Assembly (NCBI RefSeq): GCF_002102175.1
Contig: NZ_LQOX01000068.1
Coordinates: 1-64,000 of the forward strand
Direction of reading: 5' to 3'
From: Mycobacterium gastri
GTDB lineage: Bacteria; Actinomycetota; Actinomycetes; Mycobacteriales; Mycobacteriaceae
Length of the DNA: 64,000 nucleotides
Shown piece by piece: positions 40,858-49,241 of this stretch. The position numbers were made by a program, and so were the translations under genes. Position 1 is the stretch's first letter. Every line of letters starts with the position of its first letter. The notes beneath the pieces are model-generated. The model did not search any database, was not told where the DNA came from, and was given only the letters and a program-made list of their open reading frames with translations.

Positions 40858-41535
40858 TCAGGCGAAGTGCGCCAGCGCGCCGTGGCTCACGTGCAGTGTC
40901 TGGCCGGTGATGTGGCGTGCCGCGGGGGTGGTCAGAAACAGCGCCAACCGGGCGATCTCGGCCGCAACAGGAGCCGGTGTGCGGGAAAGGCCTTCATATC
41001 CGGGCTGGATACTGCGGCCGCACGCTACGGCGTTGACGGTGATGCCGCGGGTGCCGTAAACCTCGGCCTGCCCCGCGACCCAATTCGAGAGGGCGGCTTT
41101 GACCGCTGCGTCGGCGCTGCCTGCGGGCGGGTTTTCCGCCACGACGCCGATGATGGAACCACCGGAGCGCAGATGGTCGCCCACACATTGCACGGTCAAT
41201 ACCGCCGAGAGCACCGTCGCATCGAGCGCGTTGCGCCACGCGGCGGCGGTGTCGGACAGCGAGTAGGTCCGTGGATCACCGGCCTCCCAGGACTGCGCCG
41301 GCACGTTGACGATGGTGTCCAGGTGATGGGGGAACAAGCTGCGGACCTCGGTCAGGCTCGCCGGGTTGGTGGTGTCGCAGGCGATGGCGTCCACATCGAG
41401 TTCCTTGGCGACAACCTCCAGGTCGTCTCGTCGGGCACCGACCAGCGTCACTTTGTGACCGTCGTCGCGAAAGCCCGCGGCAACCGTACGCCCCAGATCC
41501 GTGTCGCCGCCGGTGACCAGCACCTCCACTGCCAT
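40858..41535 (-). CDS. Short-chain dehydrogenase-like protein (Rv1856c-like)
   Basis: 225 residues from the ATG at 41535, marked by GAGGAGG 3 bases upstream; the longer frame to 41625 has no support. SDR Rossmann fold with TGGDTDLGRTVAAGF. The YxxxK catalytic pair is not present in canonical form (the region reads AAVKAALSNWVAGQ), so the enzyme may be degenerate or regulatory. C-terminus TPAARHITGQTLHVSHG is typical. Substrate unknown. Confidence 0.8.
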   Translation of the reverse strand: MAVEVLVTGGDTDLGRTVAAGFRDDGHKVTLVGARRDDLEVVAKELDVDAIACDTTNPASLTEVRSLFPHHLDTIVNVPAQSWEAGDPRTYSLSDTAAAWRNALDATVLSAVLTVQCVGDHLRSGGSIIGVVAENPPAGSADAAVKAALSNWVAGQAEVYGTRGITVNAVACGRSIQPGYEGLSRTPAPVAAEIARLALFLTTPAARHITGQTLHVSHGALAHFA

Positions 41536-41660
41536 GACCTCCTCGTGTTCACCATTGAACCCAGACCTTGGAAGTTCACCCGCCACAGGATCCTTGCCTG
41601 GGATCTCGGCATGTTGTGGCCTCAATCGCGGTACATGTTACTGGACAGTAGCTATTCGGC

Positions 41661-41696
41661 GAAACTCCGCGCCGCTACGACGCGCAGACGAGTTTC
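41661..41696. promoter_or_regulatory. Inverted repeat upstream of modA
   Basis: GAAACTC ... GAGTTTC, 7-base arms with a 22-base spacer holding GCGCC/CGCGC-type pairing. Lies 75-110 bases upstream of modA, on the side of the divergent SDR. Possible operator; no family consensus recognised. Confidence 0.25.
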
Positions 41697-41770
41697 ATAA
41701 CTGTTGAGGCCTGTTCGGGAGCGCTTTTGGCCGGCGGTGGTTGATGGGCTCCGGCTGCTACGTTTGACCA

Positions 41771-42550
41771 ATGCGCCGGATCGGGGCCCTGGGCGGTCGG
41801 GTATCGAGGCTGCTGATCTGGGGGCTGGTCGCGAGCGTGGTGGCGTGTAGTTCGCACGCACAACTGGCCCCGGGCCCGCGATCGATAGTGGTGTTCGCCG
41901 CGGCATCGCTGAAGTCCGCGTTCACGCGGATCGGTGAGCAGTTCAGGAAAGACTACCCCGGCGTTGGAGTCGACTTCGACTTCGCCGGTTCCTCTGAGTT
42001 GGCGACACAACTGACCCAGGGTGCGACGGCCGACGTCTTCGCCTCAGCAGACACCGCCCAGATGGACACCGTCGTCAAGGCCGGCTTGGTGGCCGCAGAT
42101 CCGGCCAACTTTGCATCCAACACGCTGGTCATCGTCACCGCGCCGGGAAATCCGAAGCGGATCGGATCATTCGCTGACCTGGCCGGGCCGGGACTCAGCG
42201 TGGTGATCTGCCACCAGCCGGTGCCTTGTGGATCGGCCACCCGGCGCATCGAGAACGCCACCGGTATCCAGCTGCGGCCGGTCAGCGAAGAACTCAGCGT
42301 GACCGACGTTCTCAACAAGGTCGCGACCGGACAGGCCGATGCCGGGCTGGTCTATGTCACCGACGCAATGAGTTCCGGCGATAAGGTGGCGACGGTCAAG
42401 TTTCCCGAGGCCAGTGGCGCGGTGAACGTGTATCCCATCGCGGTGTTGAGAAAGGCGCCCCAGCCTGAGCTGGCCCGGAGGTTCGTGGCCCTGGTGACGG
42501 CCGAGACAGGGCGACAGATCCTGGATCGGTCGGGATTCGCCGGGCCCTGA
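41771..42550 (+). CDS. modA: Molybdate-binding lipoprotein ModA
   Basis: 259 residues. Lipoprotein signal with lipobox VVAC (Cys26). Periplasmic-binding fold of the ModA type: SIVVFAAASLKSAFTRIGEQF, DFDFAGSSELATQL, GATADVFASADTAQMD and GQADAGLVYVTDA. Captures molybdate for the ModBC importer, supplying the molybdenum cofactor. Only 9 bases before modB. Confidence 0.94.
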   Translation: MRRIGALGGRVSRLLIWGLVASVVACSSHAQLAPGPRSIVVFAAASLKSAFTRIGEQFRKDYPGVGVDFDFAGSSELATQLTQGATADVFASADTAQMDTVVKAGLVAADPANFASNTLVIVTAPGNPKRIGSFADLAGPGLSVVICHQPVPCGSATRRIENATGIQLRPVSEELSVTDVLNKVATGQADAGLVYVTDAMSSGDKVATVKFPEASGAVNVYPIAVLRKAPQPELARRFVALVTAETGRQILDRSGFAGP

Positions 42551-42559
42551 CGAGCTGCT

Positions 42560-43354
42560 GTGCGCCGGCCTGCCGATCTGCCCCGCTGGGTTTACGTCCC
42601 CGCCGCCGCGGGGACGCTCTTCGTGGTACTACCACTGATTGCGATTGCCCTCAAAGTCGATTGGCCCAACTTCTGGTCGCTGATCGCCAGCACCTCCTCA
42701 AAGACAGCACTGGTCCTGAGCCTGAAGACCGCCACGGCCAGCACGATGGTGTGCGTTCTGCTGGGAGTGCCGATGGCGCTGGTGCTGGCCCGCAGCCGGG
42801 CGCGGCTGGTGCGGTTGCTGCGGCCGCTGATCCTGCTGCCCCTCGTGCTGCCGCCAGTGGTGGGGGGTATCGCGCTGCTGTACGCGTTCGGCCGGCTCGG
42901 CTTGATCGGGCACTACCTGGAGGCGGCCGGCATCAAGATCGCGTTCAGCACGACGGCGGTGGTGCTGGCGCAGACCTTCGTCTCGCTGCCGTTCCTGGTG
43001 ATATCCCTGGAGGGGGCGGCCCAAACCGCGGGAGCCGATTACGAGGTTGTCGCTGCCACACTCGGAGCCCGGCCGAGCACGATCTGGTGGCGGGTCACCC
43101 TGCCGCTGTTGCTGCCCGGCGTGGCGTCCGGAGCCGTGCTGGCATTCGCCCGGTCGCTGGGCGAATTCGGCGCAACCTTGACGTTCGCCGGTTCCCGGCA
43201 AGGAGTCACCCGCACCCTTCCGCTGGAGATCTACCTGCAGCGGGTCAACGATCCGGACGCTGCGGTGGCATTGTCGCTGCTTCTGGTAGCGGTGGCGGCG
43301 CTGGTCGTGCTCGGTCTGGGCGCCCGACGGCTGACCGGGACGGACACCAGGTGA
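42560..43354 (+). CDS. modB: Molybdate ABC transporter permease ModB
   Basis: 264 residues, GTG start. Five to six transmembrane helices and the EAA-type loop [42 protein letters not shown], which contacts the ATPase. [13 protein letters not shown] is typical of ModB. The 340-base gap to modC is unusual for this normally overlapping pair. Confidence 0.94.
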   Translation: MRRPADLPRWVYVPAAAGTLFVVLPLIAIALKVDWPNFWSLIASTSSKTALVLSLKTATASTMVCVLLGVPMALVLARSRARLVRLLRPLILLPLVLPPVVGGIALLYAFGRLGLIGHYLEAAGIKIAFSTTAVVLAQTFVSLPFLVISLEGAAQTAGADYEVVAATLGARPSTIWWRVTLPLLLPGVASGAVLAFARSLGEFGATLTFAGSRQGVTRTLPLEIYLQRVNDPDAAVALSLLLVAVAALVVLGLGARRLTGTDTR

Positions 43355-43694
43355 CGGCCGGGCGAACCGACCCCGAGCTTGCCGTGGGAACCGTTACAGC
43401 CGCCTAGCGTTGGGCGCGAAATGCGGCAATTGCGCTGCCGAAGTTCGATCATCGACCCTAAATACGACTGTTAAAACAAAGGCTAGGGCTGTGATCAGCC
43501 AACCAACCGCAGCTGCTACGGCACGCCAGGGAAACTGCCCACTGAACAGTGGGTGCTGCTTCGCGTGCTATCCGGGAATTGAAATCGTCGCCTAAGGTGT
43601 GAGCCATGCCTGGCAGCGGGGTGGGTTGACGGTGCTCGCAGTGTCAGTTCTGGGAGTCGGCGGGTAGCACGCACCTAACGCAAGGTAGCCGGAC
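43355..43694. other. modB-modC spacer
   Basis: 340 bases between two genes that are adjacent in M. tuberculosis. It holds a minus-strand membrane-like reading frame (43394-43567), a 6-base-pair hairpin CCCACT-GAAC-AGTGGG at 43538-43553, and a stretch at about 43455-43490 that is visibly lower in GC. The spacer may be inserted DNA. No terminator-like T-run is visible, so readthrough into modC remains possible. Confidence 0.6.
43394..43567 (-). pseudogene. Possible remnant of a small membrane protein, no start codon
   Basis: 57 codons open on the minus strand between TAG and TAA, with no ATG, GTG or CTG-with-RBS at the front. The translation contains QFPWRAVAAAVGWLITALAF, continuing VLTVVFRVDDR: a single strong transmembrane helix after a Trp-rich amphipathic stretch, then a polar tail. 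This looks like protein rather than noise. It could be a degraded gene whose start was lost. Family unknown. Confidence 0.35.
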
Positions 43695-44792
43695 ATGAGC
43701 GGGTTGCAGCTTCACGCCGTCGTGACGGACCGCGGTCTAGACGTGGAATTCGTCGTCTCGGCGGGCGAGGTGCTGGCCATACTCGGCCCCAATGGTGCCG
43801 GCAAATCCACCGCACTTCATGTCATTGCCGGGCTGGTTCGCCCCGACCCGGGACTGGTGCGCGTCGGAGACCGGGTGTTGACCGACACCGCGGCCGGGGT
43901 CGAGGTGGCGACACACGACCGCCGGGTGGGGCTGCTCCTCCAGGAACCGCTGCTGTTTCCGCACCTGAGCGTGGCCGCCAACGTGGTATTCGGACCGCTC
44001 AGCCGTCGCGGGATGTTCCGGTTCGCCCGCTCCAGGCGCAGGGAGTCGGCGCTGCGCTGGTTGAGTGAGGTGGACGCCGTGCAATTCGCTGACAGCAAGC
44101 CGCGGCAGCTATCCGGGGGTCAGGCCCAGCGGGTGGCCATTGCGCGCGCACTGGCGGCTGAACCTGATGTGCTGCTGCTCGACGAGCCGCTGACCGGGCT
44201 GGATGTGACTGCGGCCGCGGCGATCCGGGCGGTGCTGCGGGGCGTGGTTGCCGACACCGGCTGCGCCGTGGTGCTGATAACCCACAACCTGCTGGATGTA
44301 TTTGCGCTGGCGGATCGGGTGATGGTGGTCGAGTCCGGGAAGATCTCCGAGATCGGTCCGGTGGCCGAGGTGCTTGCCGCGCCCCGAAGCCATTTCGGGG
44401 CCCGCATCGCGGGCATCAACCTGGTCAGCGGGACCATTGGCGGCGACGGCGCCCTGCACAGCCCGAGCGGCGCTGCTTGGCATGGGATCGCGGCCCAGGA
44501 TCTCACCAGCGGCCAGGACGCCGTCGCGGTGTTCGCGCCGACAGCGGTAGCCGTGCACCTGGAACGGCCGCATGGCAGCCCCCGCAACACCGTCGAAGTG
44601 ATGGTGACGGAGTTGCAGACTCGCGGTTCCGGGGTCTTGGTGCGTGGTCCGGATCAGCCAAACGGCGCCCCGGGGCTGGCCGCCAGCATCACCGCCGATG
44701 CCGCGGCGGAGTTGCGGCTGACGCCCGGGACGCCCGTGTGGTACAGCATCAAGGCGCATGAAGTTGCGCTGCACCCGGCGGCTCGCCGATAG
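43695..44792 (+). CDS. modC: Molybdate ABC transporter ATPase ModC
   Basis: 365 residues. Walker [10 protein letters not shown] (31-39), signature [15 protein letters not shown], Walker [13 protein letters not shown], and the H-loop [12 protein letters not shown]. The C-terminal domain about 285-355 is TOBE/Mop-like and binds molybdate for feedback control. Drives import through ModB. Confidence 0.95.
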   Translation: MSGLQLHAVVTDRGLDVEFVVSAGEVLAILGPNGAGKSTALHVIAGLVRPDPGLVRVGDRVLTDTAAGVEVATHDRRVGLLLQEPLLFPHLSVAANVVFGPLSRRGMFRFARSRRRESALRWLSEVDAVQFADSKPRQLSGGQAQRVAIARALAAEPDVLLLDEPLTGLDVTAAAAIRAVLRGVVADTGCAVVLITHNLLDVFALADRVMVVESGKISEIGPVAEVLAAPRSHFGARIAGINLVSGTIGGDGALHSPSGAAWHGIAAQDLTSGQDAVAVFAPTAVAVHLERPHGSPRNTVEVMVTELQTRGSGVLVRGPDQPNGAPGLAASITADAAAELRLTPGTPVWYSIKAHEVALHPAARR

Positions 44793-44869
44793 GAGCTGCC
44801 GATGACGAACAGCGTCGACACCGGCAGGCCATCCTTGCTTCACAGCGACAACACGGTAGGTTCGTCGCC

Positions 44870-45895
44870 ATGCATCAGGTGGACTCCAACATTAGACGTC
44901 GCAACCGACTGTGGGCAACGCTGGCGATCGCCACCGTAAGCAGCGCCGGCGCGCTCGCCATCGCGCTGCCGGCGACCTCCAGCGCCGACCCGGAGCCGGC
45001 ACCCGCGCCGGCCACCACGACGGCGGTCGCGCCGCCGTCGACGACCGCGGCGTCACCTGCACCCGCACCGGCGACCACTCCGGCGACACCGCCACCGGGA
45101 GCCACCAGCACGCCTGCGGCACAGCCGGCCGATCCGAACGCGGCGCCGCCGCCGGCCGACCCCAACGCACCGCCCCCACCGGTTGCCGACCCTAATGCGC
45201 CCGAACCCGCCCGGATCACCAACGCGGTCGGCGGATTCAGCTTCATCCTGCCGCCAGGCTGGGTGGAGTCAGACGCTTCGCATCTCGACTACGGGTCGGC
45301 GCTGCTCAGCAAGGCAACCGGGGAGCCACAGATGCCCGGGCAGGCTCCGCCGGTCGCCAACGACACTCGTATCGTGCTGGGCCGGCTGGACCAACGGCTT
45401 TACGCCAGCGCCGAAACCACCAATCCCAAGGCCGCGGTCCGGTTGGGCTCGGACATGGGTGAGTTCTTCATGCCGTACCCGGGCACCCGAATCAACCAGG
45501 AAGCGGTTCCGCTCAACGCCAACGGGGTGTCCGGAAGCGCGTCGTACTACGAAGTCAAATTCAGCGATCCGGCCAAGCCGAACGGACAGATCTGGACCGG
45601 CGTGATCGGTACGCCCGCGGGGAGTACGCCCAATGCCGGGCCTCCGCAGCGCTGGTTCGTGGTGTGGCTGGGGACCTCGAACAACCCGGTGGACAAGGGC
45701 GCGGCAAAGGCTCTCGCCGAGTCGATCCGTCCCTGGACGCCCCCGCCGGCGCCCGCGCCGGCACCGGCTCCGGGCGAGCTGGGGACGGAACCTGGTGCGC
45801 CCGCGCCGGCGCCCGCTCCCGCACCGGTCCAGGCTCCGGCCGCGGGTGTGACCCCGACCCTCACCCCGACACCGCAGCGGACCCAACCGGCGTAA
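44870..45895 (+). CDS. apa: Alanine/proline-rich secreted antigen Apa (FAP/ModD)
   Basis: 341 residues. Signal peptide to about residue 39 ([14 protein letters not shown]). Pro/Ala/Thr-rich stretches at about 40-110 and 285-341 flank a globular core ([20 protein letters not shown]). TTP/PTTT-type sites for O-mannosylation are abundant. A secreted glycoprotein that binds fibronectin, SP-A and DC-SIGN and is a T-cell antigen. Slightly longer than the 325-residue M. tuberculosis form, mainly in the repeats. Confidence 0.95.
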   Translation: MHQVDSNIRRRNRLWATLAIATVSSAGALAIALPATSSADPEPAPAPATTTAVAPPSTTAASPAPAPATTPATPPPGATSTPAAQPADPNAAPPPADPNAPPPPVADPNAPEPARITNAVGGFSFILPPGWVESDASHLDYGSALLSKATGEPQMPGQAPPVANDTRIVLGRLDQRLYASAETTNPKAAVRLGSDMGEFFMPYPGTRINQEAVPLNANGVSGSASYYEVKFSDPAKPNGQIWTGVIGTPAGSTPNAGPPQRWFVVWLGTSNNPVDKGAAKALAESIRPWTPPPAPAPAPAPGELGTEPGAPAPAPAPAPVQAPAAGVTPTLTPTPQRTQPA

Positions 45896-46049
45896 CCGGC
45901 AGTCGCAAACCGGCATATCCGCCCCGGTTGGCCGGGCGTCGCGAAGTCGACCATTCCCATCGCCGCGCGAACCGGGTATACCGAGATCACGGTCCAGCAG
46001 TCGAGTTGGGCTTTACCGGTGATGAGCCGGTGATGACGAGGAGATCGCG

Positions 46050-46349
46050 ATGGGTGTCATGGCAGCAGCCGAGTTTCTGGCCCGCTCGACTACGCTGACC
46101 AGCGTCGGCTGGATCGGTTACATCATCATCGGTGCCATCGCGGGCTGGATAGCGGGCAAGATTGTCAAAGGCTCGGGATCCGGGATCTTGATAAACATCG
46201 TCATCGGCGTCGTGGGTGCACTGATCGGCGGCTTCCTGCTGAGCTTCTTCGTCAACACCGCGGCCGGAGGTTGGTGGTTCACGCTGTTCACCGCAATTCT
46301 CGGCTCGGTGATCCTGCTCTGGCTAGTCGGCATGGTGCAGAAGCGCTAA
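46050..46349 (+). CDS. Small GlsB/YeaQ/YmgE-family membrane protein (Rv1861-like)
   Basis: 99 residues, ATG after GAGGAG. Three transmembrane helices: about 20-38 ([19 protein letters not shown]), 47-68 and 74-95. [21 protein letters not shown] is the family signature. Members are stress-linked small envelope proteins of unknown action. Confidence 0.87.
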   Translation: MGVMAAAEFLARSTTLTSVGWIGYIIIGAIAGWIAGKIVKGSGSGILINIVIGVVGALIGGFLLSFFVNTAAGGWWFTLFTAILGSVILLWLVGMVQKR

Positions 46350-46398
46350 ACCGCCGCTAACCCGTTGCCGCGGTGGCGGATTGCGGCATGATGAGGTG

Positions 46399-47427
46399 GT
46401 GTCCGCAGCGGTGACCGCCCCGACAATGACCGCCTGGCAGGTACGCCGGCCCGGCCCGATGGACACCCGTCCGCTTGAGCGGGTCAGCACCGAGGTGCCG
46501 CGGCCTGGGCCGGCTGAATTGCTCGTTGCGGTGCACGCGTGCGGGGTCTGCCGTACCGATCTGCACGTCACCGAGGGCGACCTTCCCGTGCACCGCGAAC
46601 GAGTGACCCCCGGACACGAGGTGGTCGGGGAAGTTATCGAGGTGAGTGCCGATGCCGGCGACGAGTTTCAGGTGGGGGATCGGGTCGGTATCGCTTGGCT
46701 ACGCCACACCTGCGGGCTGTGCAAGTACTGCCTTAGGGGCGACGAAAATCTGTGTCCGAATTCGCGCTACACCGGCTGGGACGCCGACGGCGGATACGCC
46801 GAATTCACCACGGTCCCAGCGGCTTTCGCGCACCACCTGCCCAGCGGCTACAGCGACTGCGAACTTGCGCCGCTATTGTGTGCCGGCATCATCGGCTACC
46901 GCTCGCTGATGCGGGCCGAACTGCCGCCCGGCGGTCGGCTGGGTCTTTACGGCTTCGGCGGCAGCGCCCACATTACCGCGCAGGTCGCGCTGGCCCAGGG
47001 TGCGGAGGTGCACGTGATGACCCGCGGAGCCCAAGCGCGCCGGCTGGCGCTCGACCTCGGCGCCGCCTCAGCCCAAGGCGCCACCGACCCGCCACCGGTG
47101 CCGCTGGACGCTGCCATTCTGTTCGCTCCGGTCGGCGACCTGGTGCTGCCCGCATGCGAGGCGCTGGACCGGGGCGGCACTCTGGCCATCGCTGGCATTC
47201 ATCTGAGCGATATTCCGCCGCTGAACTATCAACGACACCTCTTCCAGGAACGGCAGATCCGGTCGGTCACATCGAACACCCGGGCCGACGCGCGCGCGTT
47301 CCTCGACTTCGCGGCGCACCACCATATCCAGGTCACCACTCCGGAATACCCGCTGGGACAAGCCGATCGTGCGCTGAGCGACCTCAGCTCCGGCCGTATC
47401 GCCGGTGCAGCCGTGCTGCTGGTCTAA
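46399..47427 (+). CDS. adhA: Zinc alcohol dehydrogenase AdhA
   Basis: 342 residues from GTG at 46399 with GATGAGG close upstream; ATG at 46426 or TTG at 46381 are alternatives. Catalytic-zinc motif [10 protein letters not shown] and GHEVVGE, structural-zinc cluster [18 protein letters not shown]-binding loop [16 protein letters not shown] has an unusual GFGGSA form. Medium-chain oxidoreductase, zinc-dependent, acting on an alcohol or aldehyde not fixed by sequence. Convergent with the CPBP gene 6 bases downstream. Confidence 0.88.
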   Translation: MSAAVTAPTMTAWQVRRPGPMDTRPLERVSTEVPRPGPAELLVAVHACGVCRTDLHVTEGDLPVHRERVTPGHEVVGEVIEVSADAGDEFQVGDRVGIAWLRHTCGLCKYCLRGDENLCPNSRYTGWDADGGYAEFTTVPAAFAHHLPSGYSDCELAPLLCAGIIGYRSLMRAELPPGGRLGLYGFGGSAHITAQVALAQGAEVHVMTRGAQARRLALDLGAASAQGATDPPPVPLDAAILFAPVGDLVLPACEALDRGGTLAIAGIHLSDIPPLNYQRHLFQERQIRSVTSNTRADARAFLDFAAHHHIQVTTPEYPLGQADRALSDLSSGRIAGAAVLLV

Positions 47428-47433
47428 CCGGGT

Positions 47434-48210
47434 TCAGGTCGTCAGGTGCCAGACCACGGCGGCCGCCAGCGCACCCAACCCGTTCAGCGACCAGTGCAGG
47501 GCGATCGGCGCGATCAGGCTGCCGCTGCGCCGGCGCAGCCAGCTGAACACGAAGCCGGCCGCGCCGGTGGCCAACACCGCCAACGTCACCCCGGCCAGCA
47601 TCCCGACGATCCCGCCGCCGAACAATCGAGTGAAGCCGACATTGGTGCTCGTCAGACCCAATGACGTCGCGACATGCCAAAGACCGAAGAGCAGCGAGCC
47701 CACCATCGCGACGCCGCGAAATCCCCAGGCACGACTGAGGGCGCCGTGCAGGACACCGCGGAACGCCAGCTCCTCGGGAATGACGGTTTGCAGCGGTATG
47801 ACGAGCATCGAGGCGATCAGCGCGCCCGAGACCGTCGCGTAGCGGTTGTTCAGGAACATCGGCCGCGTCACCGGCACCAGCACGCCGACCGCGATCACCG
47901 ACACCACCACGGCCACCGCAGCCAGCGCATACCCCAGGCCGGATCTCCAGTGCTGCCGACCCAGACCCAGTTCGGTCCAGCCCAGCCCACGCCACCGGAC
48001 GAGGATCAGTAGACCGGCAGCGGCGGCCGGGACGGTCGCGATGCTGGCCCACGGCGTGGTGAAGTGTGCCACCAGGTTGGTCAGCACCAGGACCACGACG
48101 ACGACGGCGACATCGACGTGGATCCGCAACCGCTCAGGTTTCGGCATCGGCAATGCCGGCGCGTCTGGCTGAGCGCTGACGGCGGCTTGGTCCGGAGCTG
48201 GGTTAGGCAT
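47434..48210 (-). CDS. CPBP-family intramembrane metalloprotease (Rv1863c-like)
   Basis: 258 residues, about seven transmembrane helices. The three conserved motifs are present: EELAFRG (EExxxR), FGLWHV and HWSLN. These form the metal site of CAAX-processing/bacteriocin-protection proteases. A proline-rich cytoplasmic N-terminus of 28 residues precedes the first helix. Substrate unknown. Confidence 0.85.
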   Translation of the reverse strand: MPNPAPDQAAVSAQPDAPALPMPKPERLRIHVDVAVVVVVLVLTNLVAHFTTPWASIATVPAAAAGLLILVRWRGLGWTELGLGRQHWRSGLGYALAAVAVVVSVIAVGVLVPVTRPMFLNNRYATVSGALIASMLVIPLQTVIPEELAFRGVLHGALSRAWGFRGVAMVGSLLFGLWHVATSLGLTSTNVGFTRLFGGGIVGMLAGVTLAVLATGAAGFVFSWLRRRSGSLIAPIALHWSLNGLGALAAAVVWHLTT

Positions 48211-48315
48211 TGTGGCGAGTCTACCTGCGCGCAGCCGAATGCCCGCTTGCTTCGGGCGGCGCAGACCGGACCACGTGTCGACACGATCATCGAACCAGCT
48301 CGGAGCCGCAGCGAT

Positions 48316-48996
48316 TCAACCCTCGTTCGGCGTCAGCCTGCGGCGCGCGTAGGCCAGAAGTTCGGCCGAGAGCGCGTCGGCCACCAATAGCCGGGGCAGC
48401 AGCTCGGGTTCCGACATCCGGGCGCGGAAGACGAGACCGATGGTCACGTCATGATCGGGACGGTGGTCGATCGTGATCGCGTCACCGGCCCGAACTGTGC
48501 CCGGCGAGATCACCCGCAAGTAGGCCCCGGGTTTCCCTGCTTGGGTGAAGGTGTTGACCCAATGGCTCAATTCCAGGAACGCCGAAAACGTCCGGCACGG
48601 CGTCCGGGGCGCGGATACTTCCAGCACCAAGCCGTCGGTGCCGACGCGCCATCGTTCACCGATCCGTGCGCCGGTCACATCGATGCCCACGGTGGTCAGA
48701 TTCTCGCCGAACATTCCGCTGCTGAGGGTGCGCCGGAGTCGAGATTCCCACCCGTCCATGTCTTCTCGTGCATACGCGTAAACGGCCTGGTCGTCGCCGC
48801 CATGGAATTTCTGATTGCCGATGGTGTCGCCGACCAGCCCACTGCCCAGACCACCGTGCATCGGGCCCGGCGCTCTCACCATGACCGGCTCGGTTACCGC
48901 CACCTTGGCTATGCCCGTCACCTTGGACAATGCGCGTGGATCAGGGTTTGCTCGGGCACGGGCCAGGTTCACCGACAAGACATGCGCCACCCGCAC
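48316..48996 (-). CDS. MOSC-domain protein, YiiM-like
   Basis: 226 residues, GTG start. MOSC fold with the conserved KFHGGDDQAVYAYA, GMFGENLTT, and Cys in SAPRTPCRTF that in YiiM/MOSC proteins binds the molybdenum cofactor. Family members reduce N-hydroxylated bases or transfer Moco sulfur. A perfect palindrome sits 5 bases upstream of its start. Its presence near modABC (4-7 kb away) fits molybdenum use but is not in an operon with it. Confidence 0.85.
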   Translation of the reverse strand: MRVAHVLSVNLARARANPDPRALSKVTGIAKVAVTEPVMVRAPGPMHGGLGSGLVGDTIGNQKFHGGDDQAVYAYAREDMDGWESRLRRTLSSGMFGENLTTVGIDVTGARIGERWRVGTDGLVLEVSAPRTPCRTFSAFLELSHWVNTFTQAGKPGAYLRVISPGTVRAGDAITIDHRPDHDVTIGLVFRARMSEPELLPRLLVADALSAELLAYARRRLTPNEG

Positions 48997-49001
48997 AGGC
49001 T

Positions 49002-49015
49002 AGCGCTGCAGCGCT
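49002..49015. promoter_or_regulatory. Palindrome abutting the MOSC gene start
   Basis: Perfect 14-base palindrome AGCGCTGCAGCGCT, 5 bases upstream of the GTG on the minus strand. Too close to be a usual promoter operator unless the mRNA is leaderless. It could also fold to block initiation. Confidence 0.4.
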
Positions 49016-49241
49016 GGTGGCCGGCAGACACTGCACCCGGTCGTCTGGTTCCGGGTCAGTCGGCTTCCTGGGTAACCGGTTTCGGGCCGCGATGGCCAGT
49101 CGAGAGAAAAGCGGTGGACCGAGCAGTCGGGCGCGGTCGCTCGGCGGCGAGCAAGGGCTCCACTTCGGCCAGCGCGGCCAGTGGCAGGGCCATGGATTAC
49201 GAACGTCGCCGGATCGGCCTAATTGGTCGTCTCGCTCGGCG

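Noticed and set aside
43410..43595. 61-codon plus-strand ORF with several Cys (CGNC, GCC)
   Set aside because: No family resemblance and no RBS; the minus-strand frame of the same DNA gives a more protein-like transmembrane sequence.
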